From the NCBI GenBank assembly GCA_905193755.1, contig CAJJPX010000013.1, positions 1 to 41,248 of the forward strand: a stretch of DNA of 41,248 nt. Reading direction: 5' to 3'. Source of the DNA: an uncultured Clostridium sp. (GTDB taxonomy: Bacteria; Bacillota_I; Bacilli_A; RF39; UBA660). This document shows, one piece after another, positions 25,534 through 32,759 of the stretch. The position numbers and the translations under genes are program-made. Under the pieces are notes generated by a model that saw nothing but the letters and a program-made list of their open reading frames with translations, made no database searches and had not been told where the DNA came from. Each line of letters begins with the position of its first letter. The first letter of the stretch is position 1.

Positions 25534-25588
25534 AGATTTTCCCCCCTTTATCGAAATTGATTTGTATTATAGCATAGTTTAGTTCAAA

Positions 25589-25612
25589 ATAAAAGAACTA
25601 CGTAGAGTTCTT
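25589..25612 (-). terminator. uvrC terminator
   Basis: AAGAACT pairs with AGTTCTT, with TTTATTTT following on the minus strand. Confidence 0.8.
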
Positions 25613-27380
25613 ATTTTAGTTCTTTTAAGTATTCGTGAAGTTCTTCTGCGACAGTTTGTGGTATTATTTCTGATAGTTCATATACAGATGCTTCTTTTAT
25701 TTTAGAGACACTTCCATACTTTTTGATTAGTTTTTTACGTCTTACTTCACCAAGACCATTTATATTATCAAGCACACTTTGTATGCTTCCTTTACTTCTT
25801 ATTTCTTTGTGATAATTAATAGTGAATCTATGTACTTCTTCATCTATTCTACTTAGAAGTCTAAACACATTAGATCGTTTATCTATGTTTATTATTTCAA
25901 AAGTATCTCCATCAACTATTGCTTCTGGACTATGGTGATCGTCTTTTTTAACACCTATTACTTTTATATTAAGCCCTAAACTATCTAGAGTATCAAGACA
26001 AGCATTTATTTGATTAGTACCACCATCTACGATTATTAAGTCAGGTTTTACTAGTTTATCTTTTAGCACTCTAAAATAACGTCTATAAATTACTTCTTTC
26101 ATAGATGCGACATCATCATTCTTATCAAAAGATAGTTTGAATTTTCTATAATTCTTTTTAGAAGGAAGTCCATCTATGAATGTAACCATACCTGATACTG
26201 TGAAAGTACCAAATAGGTTTGAGTTATCAAATGCTTCGATTATATGAAGACTCTCTAGTTTTAATAAATCTTTTAATTCATCATTTGCTTTAGTAGTAAG
26301 TTCTTCATTACTATAGATTAGTCTTATTTCTTTATCATATTGTTCTTTAGCATTACTATAAGCCATATCAAATAGTTTCTTTTTAGGACCTTTTTTAACT
26401 ATGATAGCTTTAGTATTTATTATATTACTAAGTAGTTCTGTATCTATTATTTCAGGAACTATTACTTCTTTTGGTACTATGTTTCTTTTACCATAGAAGG
26501 AAGCTATATAATACTCTAAAGTTTCTTTTATATCATTTATGACCGGTATTATCTTATAGTTATTACCTACTAGTTTACCATTTCTAATAAAGAATATTAC
26601 TATGCTTATATAGCCATTATCAAAGTAATAATTTATTACATCTCTATTTACATTATCATCTAACTCTACGATAGATTGATTACTAAATACAGTTTTCATG
26701 TAGCCTAGTTCATCTACTAATTCTTTACATACTTCGTAGTTTAGATTTTCTGAGTTTACTTGTATCTTTTCATTTATTTTATCTATAAGTAGTTTGTCAT
26801 TACCATTTAAAATAGATAGTATTTCTGTTTTGATTTGTGTGATATCTATATCTTTATGTTCACAGTATCCAAGACATTCACCTATATGATAATAAAGACA
26901 TACTTTTTTAGGCATAGTGTCACATTTCTTTAATGGGTAAAGTCTATTAAGTAAATTAACTAGTCTTCTAGCAGCATAAACATTCGGATAAGGTCCAAAT
27001 AAATGGCTAGACTTTTTATTAATATTAATTTCTCTTTTTACTAGTAAACGTGGATATTTTTCATTAGTAAATTCTATATATGGATAACTCTTATCATCAC
27101 GTAATAATATATTATACTTTGGATCATACTTTTTGATTAAATTTATTTCTAATATAAAAGCTTCTGTTTCTGAGTTAGTAACTATATATTCAAAATGATC
27201 TATTTCGCTTACTAGTTTTTTAGTTTTACCTGTTACTCTACCAGTAAAATAGCTTTTTAAACGATTAAATAATATTTTAGCTTTACCTACATATATAACA
27301 ACATTATCTTTATCATACATAAGATAACATCCACTTTTTTTAGGTACGTTTGCTAGTTCTTTATTAAATTTAATAGCCAT
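25611..27380 (-). CDS. uvrC: Excinuclease ABC subunit C
   Basis: Makes both incisions in nucleotide excision repair with UvrA and UvrB. At 589 aa it is standard length. Order: GIY-YIG nuclease (about 14-90, GCYLMYDKDNVVIYVGKAK), a cysteine cluster (CDTMPKKVCLYYHIGECLGYC... spacing), UVR helices, the RNase H-like C-terminal nuclease with VDGG and EVHRF, and a terminal helix-hairpin-helix (GLGEVRRKKLIKKYGS). The family's DISH motif reads DNSN here; the aspartate is kept. AAAGGAGG precedes the ATG. Confidence 0.96.
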   Translation of the reverse strand: MAIKFNKELANVPKKSGCYLMYDKDNVVIYVGKAKILFNRLKSYFTGRVTGKTKKLVSEIDHFEYIVTNSETEAFILEINLIKKYDPKYNILLRDDKSYPYIEFTNEKYPRLLVKREININKKSSHLFGPYPNVYAARRLVNLLNRLYPLKKCDTMPKKVCLYYHIGECLGYCEHKDIDITQIKTEILSILNGNDKLLIDKINEKIQVNSENLNYEVCKELVDELGYMKTVFSNQSIVELDDNVNRDVINYYFDNGYISIVIFFIRNGKLVGNNYKIIPVINDIKETLEYYIASFYGKRNIVPKEVIVPEIIDTELLSNIINTKAIIVKKGPKKKLFDMAYSNAKEQYDKEIRLIYSNEELTTKANDELKDLLKLESLHIIEAFDNSNLFGTFTVSGMVTFIDGLPSKKNYRKFKLSFDKNDDVASMKEVIYRRYFRVLKDKLVKPDLIIVDGGTNQINACLDTLDSLGLNIKVIGVKKDDHHSPEAIVDGDTFEIINIDKRSNVFRLLSRIDEEVHRFTINYHKEIRSKGSIQSVLDNINGLGEVRRKKLIKKYGSVSKIKEASVYELSEIIPQTVAEELHEYLKELK

Positions 27381-27429
27381 AATATACCTCCTTTGTTATT
27401 TTACCAAATTTATTCTTAAAAATGAATGT

Positions 27430-27458
27430 TTGATTTTATTTTTAATTAATAATATAAT
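27430..27458 (+). promoter_or_regulatory. Promoter giving a leaderless yigZ message
   Basis: TTGATT (27430-27435), 17 bp, TATAAT (27453-27458). The expected start, seven bases on, is the A of the ATG at 27465. Confidence 0.7.
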
Positions 27459-27464
27459 TAACTT

Positions 27465-27815
27465 ATGAAAAAGTTAAGTGAAAGTTTTATTGAAGTTAAA
27501 AAGTCTAAATTTATTGGACTTATGTATAGTGTTAGTTCTATTGATGAGATAGAATCTGTAATATCAAGTTTGAAAGAAGAACATAAAAAAGCTAGACATA
27601 TAGTCTATGCTTATAAAATTGGTGGTCAAGAGAAGAACTATAGTGATAAAGAACCTAGTGGTACTACTCGAGGACTCTTAGATTTAATACATTATAAAAA
27701 TTTAGATAATACATTAATAGTAGTAGTTAGATACTTTGGAGGAACTCTACTTGGTGCTGGACCTCTTACTCGTACTTATACTAAAGCAGCTAGTAATTTA
27801 ATTAAAGAACAGTGA
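27465..27815 (+). CDS. YigZ/IMPACT family protein, N-terminal domain only (116 aa)
   Basis: Carries the UPF0029 domain: SFIEVKKSKFIG, the KARHIVYAY segment, a GTTRGLLDLIHY loop (usually GTAG.P) and VVRYFGGTLLGAGPLTRTY. Family members are about 200-215 aa with a C-terminal DUF1949 domain; here the protein ends at the domain boundary with TGA. There is no ribosome binding site; the promoter predicts a leaderless message. The last 18 bases overlap the convergent 111-aa gene. Role in the family is poorly defined (a link to translation factors is proposed). Confidence 0.85.
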   Translation: MKKLSESFIEVKKSKFIGLMYSVSSIDEIESVISSLKEEHKKARHIVYAYKIGGQEKNYSDKEPSGTTRGLLDLIHYKNLDNTLIVVVRYFGGTLLGAGPLTRTYTKAASNLIKEQ

Positions 27816-28133
27816 TCCTAATATTTCTACTGTTTTTTTAATGCCTTTATTCATAAATTTTTCAATAAACATACCAGTATTATATCCAGTATTACTTATA
27901 ACATTAGAATAATCTATCTTTTCATTTGTGATATAACTTTCTAATTTTACATTTTTCCCATCAGCAATATCTTTTTCAAATTTCTTAACTGCTTCTTCAG
28001 TAAGAGTTGTTTTAGTATGAACTTTATATTCGTAGTAACCTGCTTCTCCACTAATATATAGAATTAAAAATATTATAAAAAGAAATAACATAATAATTAG
28101 AAAATAGTTTCTACTAGATTGTTCTTCTTCCAT
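27798..28133 (-). CDS. Small membrane protein following spoIIP (111 aa)
   Basis: One N-terminal membrane helix (about 9-28), then an extracytoplasmic domain ending GIKKTVEILGSLFFN. It lies directly after the spoIIP-like gene; the start and the upstream stop abut. In Bacillus, spoIIP is followed by yqxA, a membrane protein of similar size, so this may be its counterpart, though I see no firm sequence match. The end overlaps the convergent yigZ gene. Confidence 0.65.
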   Translation of the reverse strand: MEEEQSSRNYFLIIMLFLFIIFLILYISGEAGYYEYKVHTKTTLTEEAVKKFEKDIADGKNVKLESYITNEKIDYSNVISNTGYNTGMFIEKFMNKGIKKTVEILGSLFFN

Positions 28134-28981
28134 TATGACTCCTTTATATAATCACTAATTATCTTAGCAAATACTTCCATAGTATTATTTAATTCTTCTA
28201 GAGTTGAATCTATACCACCTATTTTAACTAATATTATTTTGTTATTTAAGTCTTGGTTATAACTTATATCTTCCCTTAGAGTTACACCTCTACTTATACC
28301 TTTATATTCATTATTTAGCCTAGTATTTAAGTTATCTGCGATGAGTTTATTCTTTTTATAATTTTTGTTAGATGCTCCAATAATAAAAAGAATTCTAGCA
28401 TACTTCTTATTATCTTTTTCATATAAAGTATATTTATGCCTTAAGGAGTCTCTATGAATATCTAATATTAACTTATAATCTTTAGTTAAATTCTTTTCTA
28501 AAAAGTATCTACTTGCTTCATAACTATCTGTGTACTTAAGTTTATTCTTAGATAAATATTCTTTCATACTAGAAGTTTCTATATAAGAATCTATATTATA
28601 ATTTTTTAAATATTCTTTTAGAATTTTAGATACCAAAGTTACATCTGGTATTATAGAGTAATCACTAGTATAAGGTAAACTATATTTTTCAGTATCATGT
28701 GTATTATAAATATAAACTATATCATTAGTATTCATACTTATACTTTTAGATATTTTTAAATCATTAAAATCTACTATTTTATTTAATGATTTATATACTA
28801 TTTCAGTTTTAAATTTTTCAATATTTAGACTCTTATTAGAATATTTATTTTCTATATCTTTAGTAATATTTTCTATAAAATTAGAGTTTTTAATTATAAA
28901 GTAATAACTAAATATAAGTAGAGATATTAATATAATTTTGAATATCTTATTTTTTAAGTTTCCAGTATTAAATCTATTCAT
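28133..28981 (-). CDS. spoIIP: SpoIIP-like peptidoglycan amidase (282 aa)
   Basis: SpoIIP is a membrane-anchored amidase and endopeptidase that thins septal peptidoglycan during engulfment. One helix at residues 14-31 anchors the protein. The catalytic domain has IYNTHDTEKY (91-100, H95 and E98), LDIHRDS (H176), YARILFIIGASN and YNQDL. In this family the next strand carries the catalytic glutamate (L-x-E-x-GG); here it reads LVKIGG, with lysine. AAGGAGG precedes the ATG. The neighbour across the divergent gap is rpsT, as near Bacillus spoIIP, but gpr is absent. It may be inactive or act in division. Confidence 0.85.
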   Translation of the reverse strand: MNRFNTGNLKNKIFKIILISLLIFSYYFIIKNSNFIENITKDIENKYSNKSLNIEKFKTEIVYKSLNKIVDFNDLKISKSISMNTNDIVYIYNTHDTEKYSLPYTSDYSIIPDVTLVSKILKEYLKNYNIDSYIETSSMKEYLSKNKLKYTDSYEASRYFLEKNLTKDYKLILDIHRDSLRHKYTLYEKDNKKYARILFIIGASNKNYKKNKLIADNLNTRLNNEYKGISRGVTLREDISYNQDLNNKIILVKIGGIDSTLEELNNTMEVFAKIISDYIKES

Positions 28982-29105
28982 TTAACCTCCTTTTTATTAA
29001 ATATATAATACTTTGACTATAAAAAATGTCGAAAAACTTTTAAATACATTGATTTTTTCTAAATAATTTGATAAACTTAAATAGATTTTTAAGGGAGGTG
29101 GAATA

Positions 29106-29357
29106 ATGCCTAATATTAAGAGTGCTAAGAAAAGAGTATTAATTACAAAGAAAGAAACAGTACTAAATAATGATGTAAAAGCTAGTATGAAGACTGCTAT
29201 TAAGAAAGTTGAAAAAGCACAAACTAAGGAAGAGGCTCAAGCTAAGTTAAATGAAGCTATTAAGAGAATCGACAATGCTGCTTCTAAGGGAGTTATTAAA
29301 GCTAATACTAGAGATAGATATAAAACTAGATTAAATAAAATAGTAAATGAAAAATAA
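29106..29357 (+). CDS. rpsT: 30S ribosomal protein S20
   Basis: An 83-residue all-helical, lysine-rich protein that binds 16S rRNA. It has the S20 pattern: MPNIKSAKKRVLI at the start, a central KTAIKKVEKA helix and the closing ASKGVIKANTRDRYKTRLNK. AGGGAGGTGG lies four bases before the ATG. A clear terminator follows. Confidence 0.97.
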   Translation: MPNIKSAKKRVLITKKETVLNNDVKASMKTAIKKVEKAQTKEEAQAKLNEAIKRIDNAASKGVIKANTRDRYKTRLNKIVNEK

Positions 29358-29359
29358 TT

Positions 29360-29383
29360 AAGTAGATAATATCTACTTTTTTT
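29360..29383 (+). terminator. rpsT terminator
   Basis: AAGTAGAT pairs with ATCTACTT and runs into seven T. Confidence 0.92.
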
Positions 29384-29406
29384 GTTATACTTAAATTGGT
29401 GGTAAT

Positions 29407-30330
29407 ATGAATAGAACTTCTAAACTATTATTGATTTTGTGTATATTGGTAATTAGTTTTTGTATATATTTGTTTTATATAAATTTTGAAACTATAATGA
29501 AGGGGATCAATACTTTTATAGATAATATTAAGACTCATGAAGTTGTAGTACCAAGCGACACTAAGAATCATAGAGTATATAATTATAAAACAGTTAGGGA
29601 GACGAATGACTTTAACCCAAAAAGTATAGATGACTTAAAAAACATATATTATACAGTACTTAATAATGGATGGAATGAATTTACTTTCTATTGTGATAAT
29701 AAGATTTATCCTAGTTGTGCTGAAGACGTGAAGACTTTAGCTAATAATAATCCTTATGTTGCTCTTATAAATAACTTTGTAAATCCATATAATTCATATC
29801 AAAAGTTTAATACTTTAGTTACTAATGATAAGATAGTAAATATTAAGATTGATAAATTGTATAGTGAAAGTGAGATAAGTGCAACTGATAGTAAGATTGA
29901 TACTATATTTAAGAGCTTAAATATTAATACTACTAACCCTACTCTTAATGATATTAAAGCACTTCATAATTATTTAATTAAAACTATTACTTATGATACA
30001 AAATATACTCCTGAGACTGTAGATAAGTCTCCAAGTAAAGCATACTTTGCTCTTACAAGTGGTAAAGCTATATGTAGTGGTTACTCTGATAGTTTTGCTA
30101 TAATGATGGATAAACTAAATATTCCTAATTTTAAAGTTAGTACTACTGATCATATATGGAATGTAATATATTTTGAAAATAAATGGCAACATATAGATGT
30201 TACTTGGGATGATGATGAAGTTAATAATAATAACTATTATAATTTCTTTATGATAGATACTAATAATTTATTAAAGAAAGATACTTTAAAACATTCATTT
30301 GATAGAAATACATATTTAGAACTAAAATAA
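29407..30330 (+). CDS. Membrane-anchored extracellular transglutaminase-like protein (307 aa)
   Basis: A signal-anchor helix at residues 7-26 puts the rest outside the cell. The transglutaminase-like domain has the triad C223 in KAICSGYS, H249 in TDHIWN and D264 in HIDVTW, preceded by the KALHNYLIKTITYD helix typical of this superfamily. A wall-associated peptidase or crosslinking role is possible. GGTGG is three bases before the ATG. It shares the motif order of the cytoplasmic 690-aa protein at 2964-5036 but is far shorter. Confidence 0.85.
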   Translation: MNRTSKLLLILCILVISFCIYLFYINFETIMKGINTFIDNIKTHEVVVPSDTKNHRVYNYKTVRETNDFNPKSIDDLKNIYYTVLNNGWNEFTFYCDNKIYPSCAEDVKTLANNNPYVALINNFVNPYNSYQKFNTLVTNDKIVNIKIDKLYSESEISATDSKIDTIFKSLNINTTNPTLNDIKALHNYLIKTITYDTKYTPETVDKSPSKAYFALTSGKAICSGYSDSFAIMMDKLNIPNFKVSTTDHIWNVIYFENKWQHIDVTWDDDEVNNNNYYNFFMIDTNNLLKKDTLKHSFDRNTYLELK

Positions 30331-30365
30331 AAGAATTCAATTTTAAATTTTGAATTCTTTTTTTA
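30331..30365. terminator. Bidirectional terminator
   Basis: AAGAATTCAA pairs with TTGAATTCTT, with T tracts on both sides; it serves the gene to the left and the 26-codon frame on the right. Confidence 0.85.
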
Positions 30366-30443
30366 GTCTACTCTTCTAAGTACTATTTTTAATTCTTCTT
30401 TTGTATTTTTAAATTTTAAAATGATTTTCTTAATTATTTTCAT
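30363..30443 (-). CDS. Microprotein (26 aa), basic
   Basis: A short frame starting MKIIKKIILKFKNTKEELK. AAAGGAG lies four bases before the ATG, inside the end of the 197-aa gene, whose stop it overlaps by 14 bases. It ends at the shared terminator. The strong site and overlap argue for real, coupled translation; the sequence looks like an amphipathic basic helix. Function unknown. Confidence 0.45.
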   Translation of the reverse strand: MKIIKKIILKFKNTKEELKIVLRRVD

Positions 30444-31023
30444 TATTCTCCTTTGAAATTCTTAATGTCGTTTTTAGTAAATTGTCTGATCTCATCAACT
30501 TTTCGTTGTCTCTGTTTGTTTTCAAATATTTCAACATTTCTTGTGCTTGTTTCTCCGTGTCTAGTGGGTTTATTATCGCTATTCCTAAACCCCTCGTCAT
30601 ATTTGGAAGTTCCCAAAGTATCTTTGCTATTTCTACTAGGATTGGTTTCATTTTATATTCATTATAATAATTTAATACAGTTTCTAAGTCTTTATCTATT
30701 TCTTTTTTATCAGTTTCTATATCAAAGAAGCAATTATCAAATTCTCCATTTTTATATTTTTCTGATAGTTCTATTATTTCTTCAAAGAAATATTCATCCA
30801 TTTCTTTGAGTTTTACCATAGCAAGACAAATAGATAAAACTGTATAAAAGGTTTCTAAAGGAGGCTTGAATCCACCTTCACCTATTAGTTCATCAGTAAC
30901 GTAGTCATTTAAATTAGCAATGTTTAATTTAAAATTCATTTTGATTGATGACTCTTTTTGATCTTTATAAATGTTAAATAAGTCATCTCTTTCATCAGAA
31001 TATAAATAATCTAATTTTTCCAT
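30430..31023 (-). CDS. Hypothetical protein (197 aa)
   Basis: Unrecognised acidic helical protein starting MEKLDYLYSDERDDLFNIYK. No membrane segment is convincing. AAGGAG lies 14 bases upstream, within the end of the preceding gene, so initiation may depend on coupling. Second gene of a three-frame operon (85, 197 and 26 aa) of unknown role. Confidence 0.6.
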   Translation of the reverse strand: MEKLDYLYSDERDDLFNIYKDQKESSIKMNFKLNIANLNDYVTDELIGEGGFKPPLETFYTVLSICLAMVKLKEMDEYFFEEIIELSEKYKNGEFDNCFFDIETDKKEIDKDLETVLNYYNEYKMKPILVEIAKILWELPNMTRGLGIAIINPLDTEKQAQEMLKYLKTNRDNEKLMRSDNLLKTTLRISKENNENN

Positions 31024-31025
31024 TT

Positions 31026-31283
31026 TTAAAAATATTCTCCTTGCAGGTGCTTATATATTTTCATTATCTTTTTATCAATTTCTTCAAGCTCTATATTATC
31101 ATCTTCAATCATGAATACTGCACCTTTTTGATACTTATAACATAGGTATAATCCTATCTTTTTACTTGCTGTAAAAAATGTATCTTCTTTATTGACTCCA
31201 GCATGTTCTAAAATTTTAAATTCTTTATCATTTACACATTTTGTAATATTGGTTGTATTTTCTTTTAGTATAACTTTAACCAT
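31026..31283 (-). CDS. Hypothetical protein (85 aa)
   Basis: Unrecognised. Starts MVKVILKENTTNITKCVND; the second half is acidic helix (IELEEIDKKIMKIYKHL). TAGGAG is six bases before the ATG. A TATAAT box on this strand at 31332-31337 is a possible promoter for this operon, giving a leader of about 45 nt. Confidence 0.6.
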   Translation of the reverse strand: MVKVILKENTTNITKCVNDKEFKILEHAGVNKEDTFFTASKKIGLYLCYKYQKGAVFMIEDDNIELEEIDKKIMKIYKHLQGEYF

Positions 31284-31310
31284 TTAATTCTCCTATTAAA
31301 TTATTATGTT

Positions 31311-31339
31311 TTGACTTTCCTTATAGAATATATTATAAT
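31311..31339 (+). promoter_or_regulatory. Rightward promoter before the hairpin RNA
   Basis: TTGACT (31311-31316), 17 bp, TATAAT (31334-31339). The only thing downstream is the hairpin at 31349-31398. Confidence 0.7.
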
Positions 31340-31345
31340 TCATAT

Positions 31346-31399
31346 ATAAATGAAGTTGTACGTGAACCCTTTTGGTTTGCGCCACAACTTCATTTTTTA
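31346..31399 (+). ncRNA. Candidate small hairpin RNA (about 54 nt)
   Basis: A good promoter is followed about ten bases later by a long hairpin: AATGAAGTTGT pairs with ACAACTTCATT (11 bp), and inside it CGTGAACC pairs with GGTTTGCG (8 bp with two G-U) around CTTTT. Six T follow. The transcript would be almost entirely this hairpin. On the other strand the same hairpin can end the lipoprotein gene, so it may simply be a terminator with a chance promoter. Confidence 0.45.
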
Positions 31400-31708
31400 T
31401 TATTTTGTGAGTTTTCTAATTAGTTCTTCTTGAAGTTCACTTGTTTTATCCATAATGTATAGGTTTGATATTGGTATAGTCATAGTTGTTCCATCATTAA
31501 ATTCTATTCTTGTGTATGTTCCACAATATGAAGGAGTACCTACACTTTTCACATTTTCTATTTCTACGTATTCATTTCCTACTATCATATAGTAGGCTTT
31601 TTCTATTTCTTTTGTCCCTTCATCATTATCTTTAGAGCAACCACTCACTAATGTTAGAGTTGCTACTGCCGCTAATAATAATGCTTTTAATTTTCTTCTA
31701 CTTTTCAT
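31400..31708 (-). CDS. Lipoprotein (102 aa)
   Basis: A signal peptide with a basic start (MKSRRKLK), hydrophobic core and lipobox LVSGC at residues 20-24, so it is lipidated and held on the outer face of the membrane. The mature part is a small domain (YYMIVGNEYVEIENVKS) with a mid-chain YCGTYTRIEF stretch. GGGAGG sits six bases before the ATG inside the end of miaA, so it is the last gene of that operon. Function unknown. Confidence 0.8.
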   Translation of the reverse strand: MKSRRKLKALLLAAVATLTLVSGCSKDNDEGTKEIEKAYYMIVGNEYVEIENVKSVGTPSYCGTYTRIEFNDGTTMTIPISNLYIMDKTSELQEELIRKLTK

Positions 31709-32596
31709 TTAAAACCTCCCATTTATATAATCTTTAACTTCATTTATTGTATTATCAAAGTTATCATAATCTACATCAAACCAAGTAATATCTTGCATTT
31801 GATTATTAAACCAAGTAAATTGTCTTTTAGCATACTTTCTTGTGTTTTGTTTTATTAAATCTTTTGCTTCATCAAGACTAATATTACCTTTAAAATATAA
31901 TTCTAATTCTTTATATCCTATGATGTTACTGAAGTTTTTAAGATTCATTTCATATAGTCTTTGTGCTTCTTCTAAAAGACCACTATCAAACATTTTATCT
32001 ACTCTTTTATTTGCTTTATCATAAAGAGTGGCTCTGTCACATTTAAGGCCTATTAAAGTAAAATCATATACTCTAGAATTTATATCTTTTGTTTTAGTTT
32101 GTGCTTTTCCTGTCTCTTTAAATCTTTTAATGAATCTTTCTAATCGTTGTCTATTGTTTATGTGTATGTCATTGTCTTTATCTATATCATTTGCGATATT
32201 TTTTAGTTCTTCATTTGTATAACTACTTAAATCAATATTAGATTTTACTGTTTCTTCTAGATTATACTTATAAAGTAATGCTTTTATATATAGTCCTGAA
32301 CCACCTACAATTATTACATTTTTGTTTTCTTTAATAAACTTATCAAGTAGTTTTCTTCCATCTTTTTGATAGTCAAATAAAGTATAATCGTCATTTAGAG
32401 ACACTAAATCTAACATATAGTGTGGAACATTCTCTTTTTCTTCTTCTGTTACTTTAGCTGTTGCGATTAGAGGTTCTTTATAGATTGCAGTAGAGTCAGC
32501 ATTAATAATAACTGCATCTAAATAATGAGCAAGACTTACTGATAATTTGGTTTTTCCAGTAGCAGTTGGCCCTACAATTACAATAATTTTACTCAT
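31709..32596 (-). CDS. miaA: tRNA dimethylallyltransferase
   Basis: Transfers dimethylallyl to A37 of tRNAs reading UNN codons. P-loop GPTATGKT (9-16), the DSTAIYK substrate motif (compare DSALIYK in E. coli), GGSGLY, and the C-terminal YAKRQFTWFN. About 295 aa, close to family length. I prefer the ATG at 32596, eight bases after GGGAGG; an ATG two codons earlier is too close. It overlaps the 56-aa gene upstream; mutL-miaA proximity matches Bacillus. Confidence 0.95.
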   Translation of the reverse strand: MSKIIVIVGPTATGKTKLSVSLAHYLDAVIINADSTAIYKEPLIATAKVTEEEKENVPHYMLDLVSLNDDYTLFDYQKDGRKLLDKFIKENKNVIIVGGSGLYIKALLYKYNLEETVKSNIDLSSYTNEELKNIANDIDKDNDIHINNRQRLERFIKRFKETGKAQTKTKDINSRVYDFTLIGLKCDRATLYDKANKRVDKMFDSGLLEEAQRLYEMNLKNFSNIIGYKELELYFKGNISLDEAKDLIKQNTRKYAKRQFTWFNNQMQDITWFDVDYDNFDNTINEVKDYINGRF

Positions 32597-32759
32597 CTTC
32601 ATAACCTCCCATCACTAATTTTTTTGTTTTTGAATCTATTAAATCACCATCTTCATTAAGTTCTAGACCTAATTCTTTTAACATGTTCATAAATTCACTA
32701 ATTGAATCTCTTATTTCTTTATATTCATCTAATAGTTTTTTATTTTCTTCTTCACTCAT
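32589..32759 (-). CDS. Small acidic protein between mutL and miaA (56 aa)
   Basis: A frame starting MSEEENKKLLDEYKEIRDS and ending GGYEDE, helical and acidic. AAGAGGG lies seven bases before the ATG. Its start overlaps the mutL stop (ATGA), and its stop overlaps the miaA start by eight bases, so three genes are chained by translational coupling. Function unknown; the tight packing argues it is real. Confidence 0.7.
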   Translation of the reverse strand: MSEEENKKLLDEYKEIRDSISEFMNMLKELGLELNEDGDLIDSKTKKLVMGGYEDE

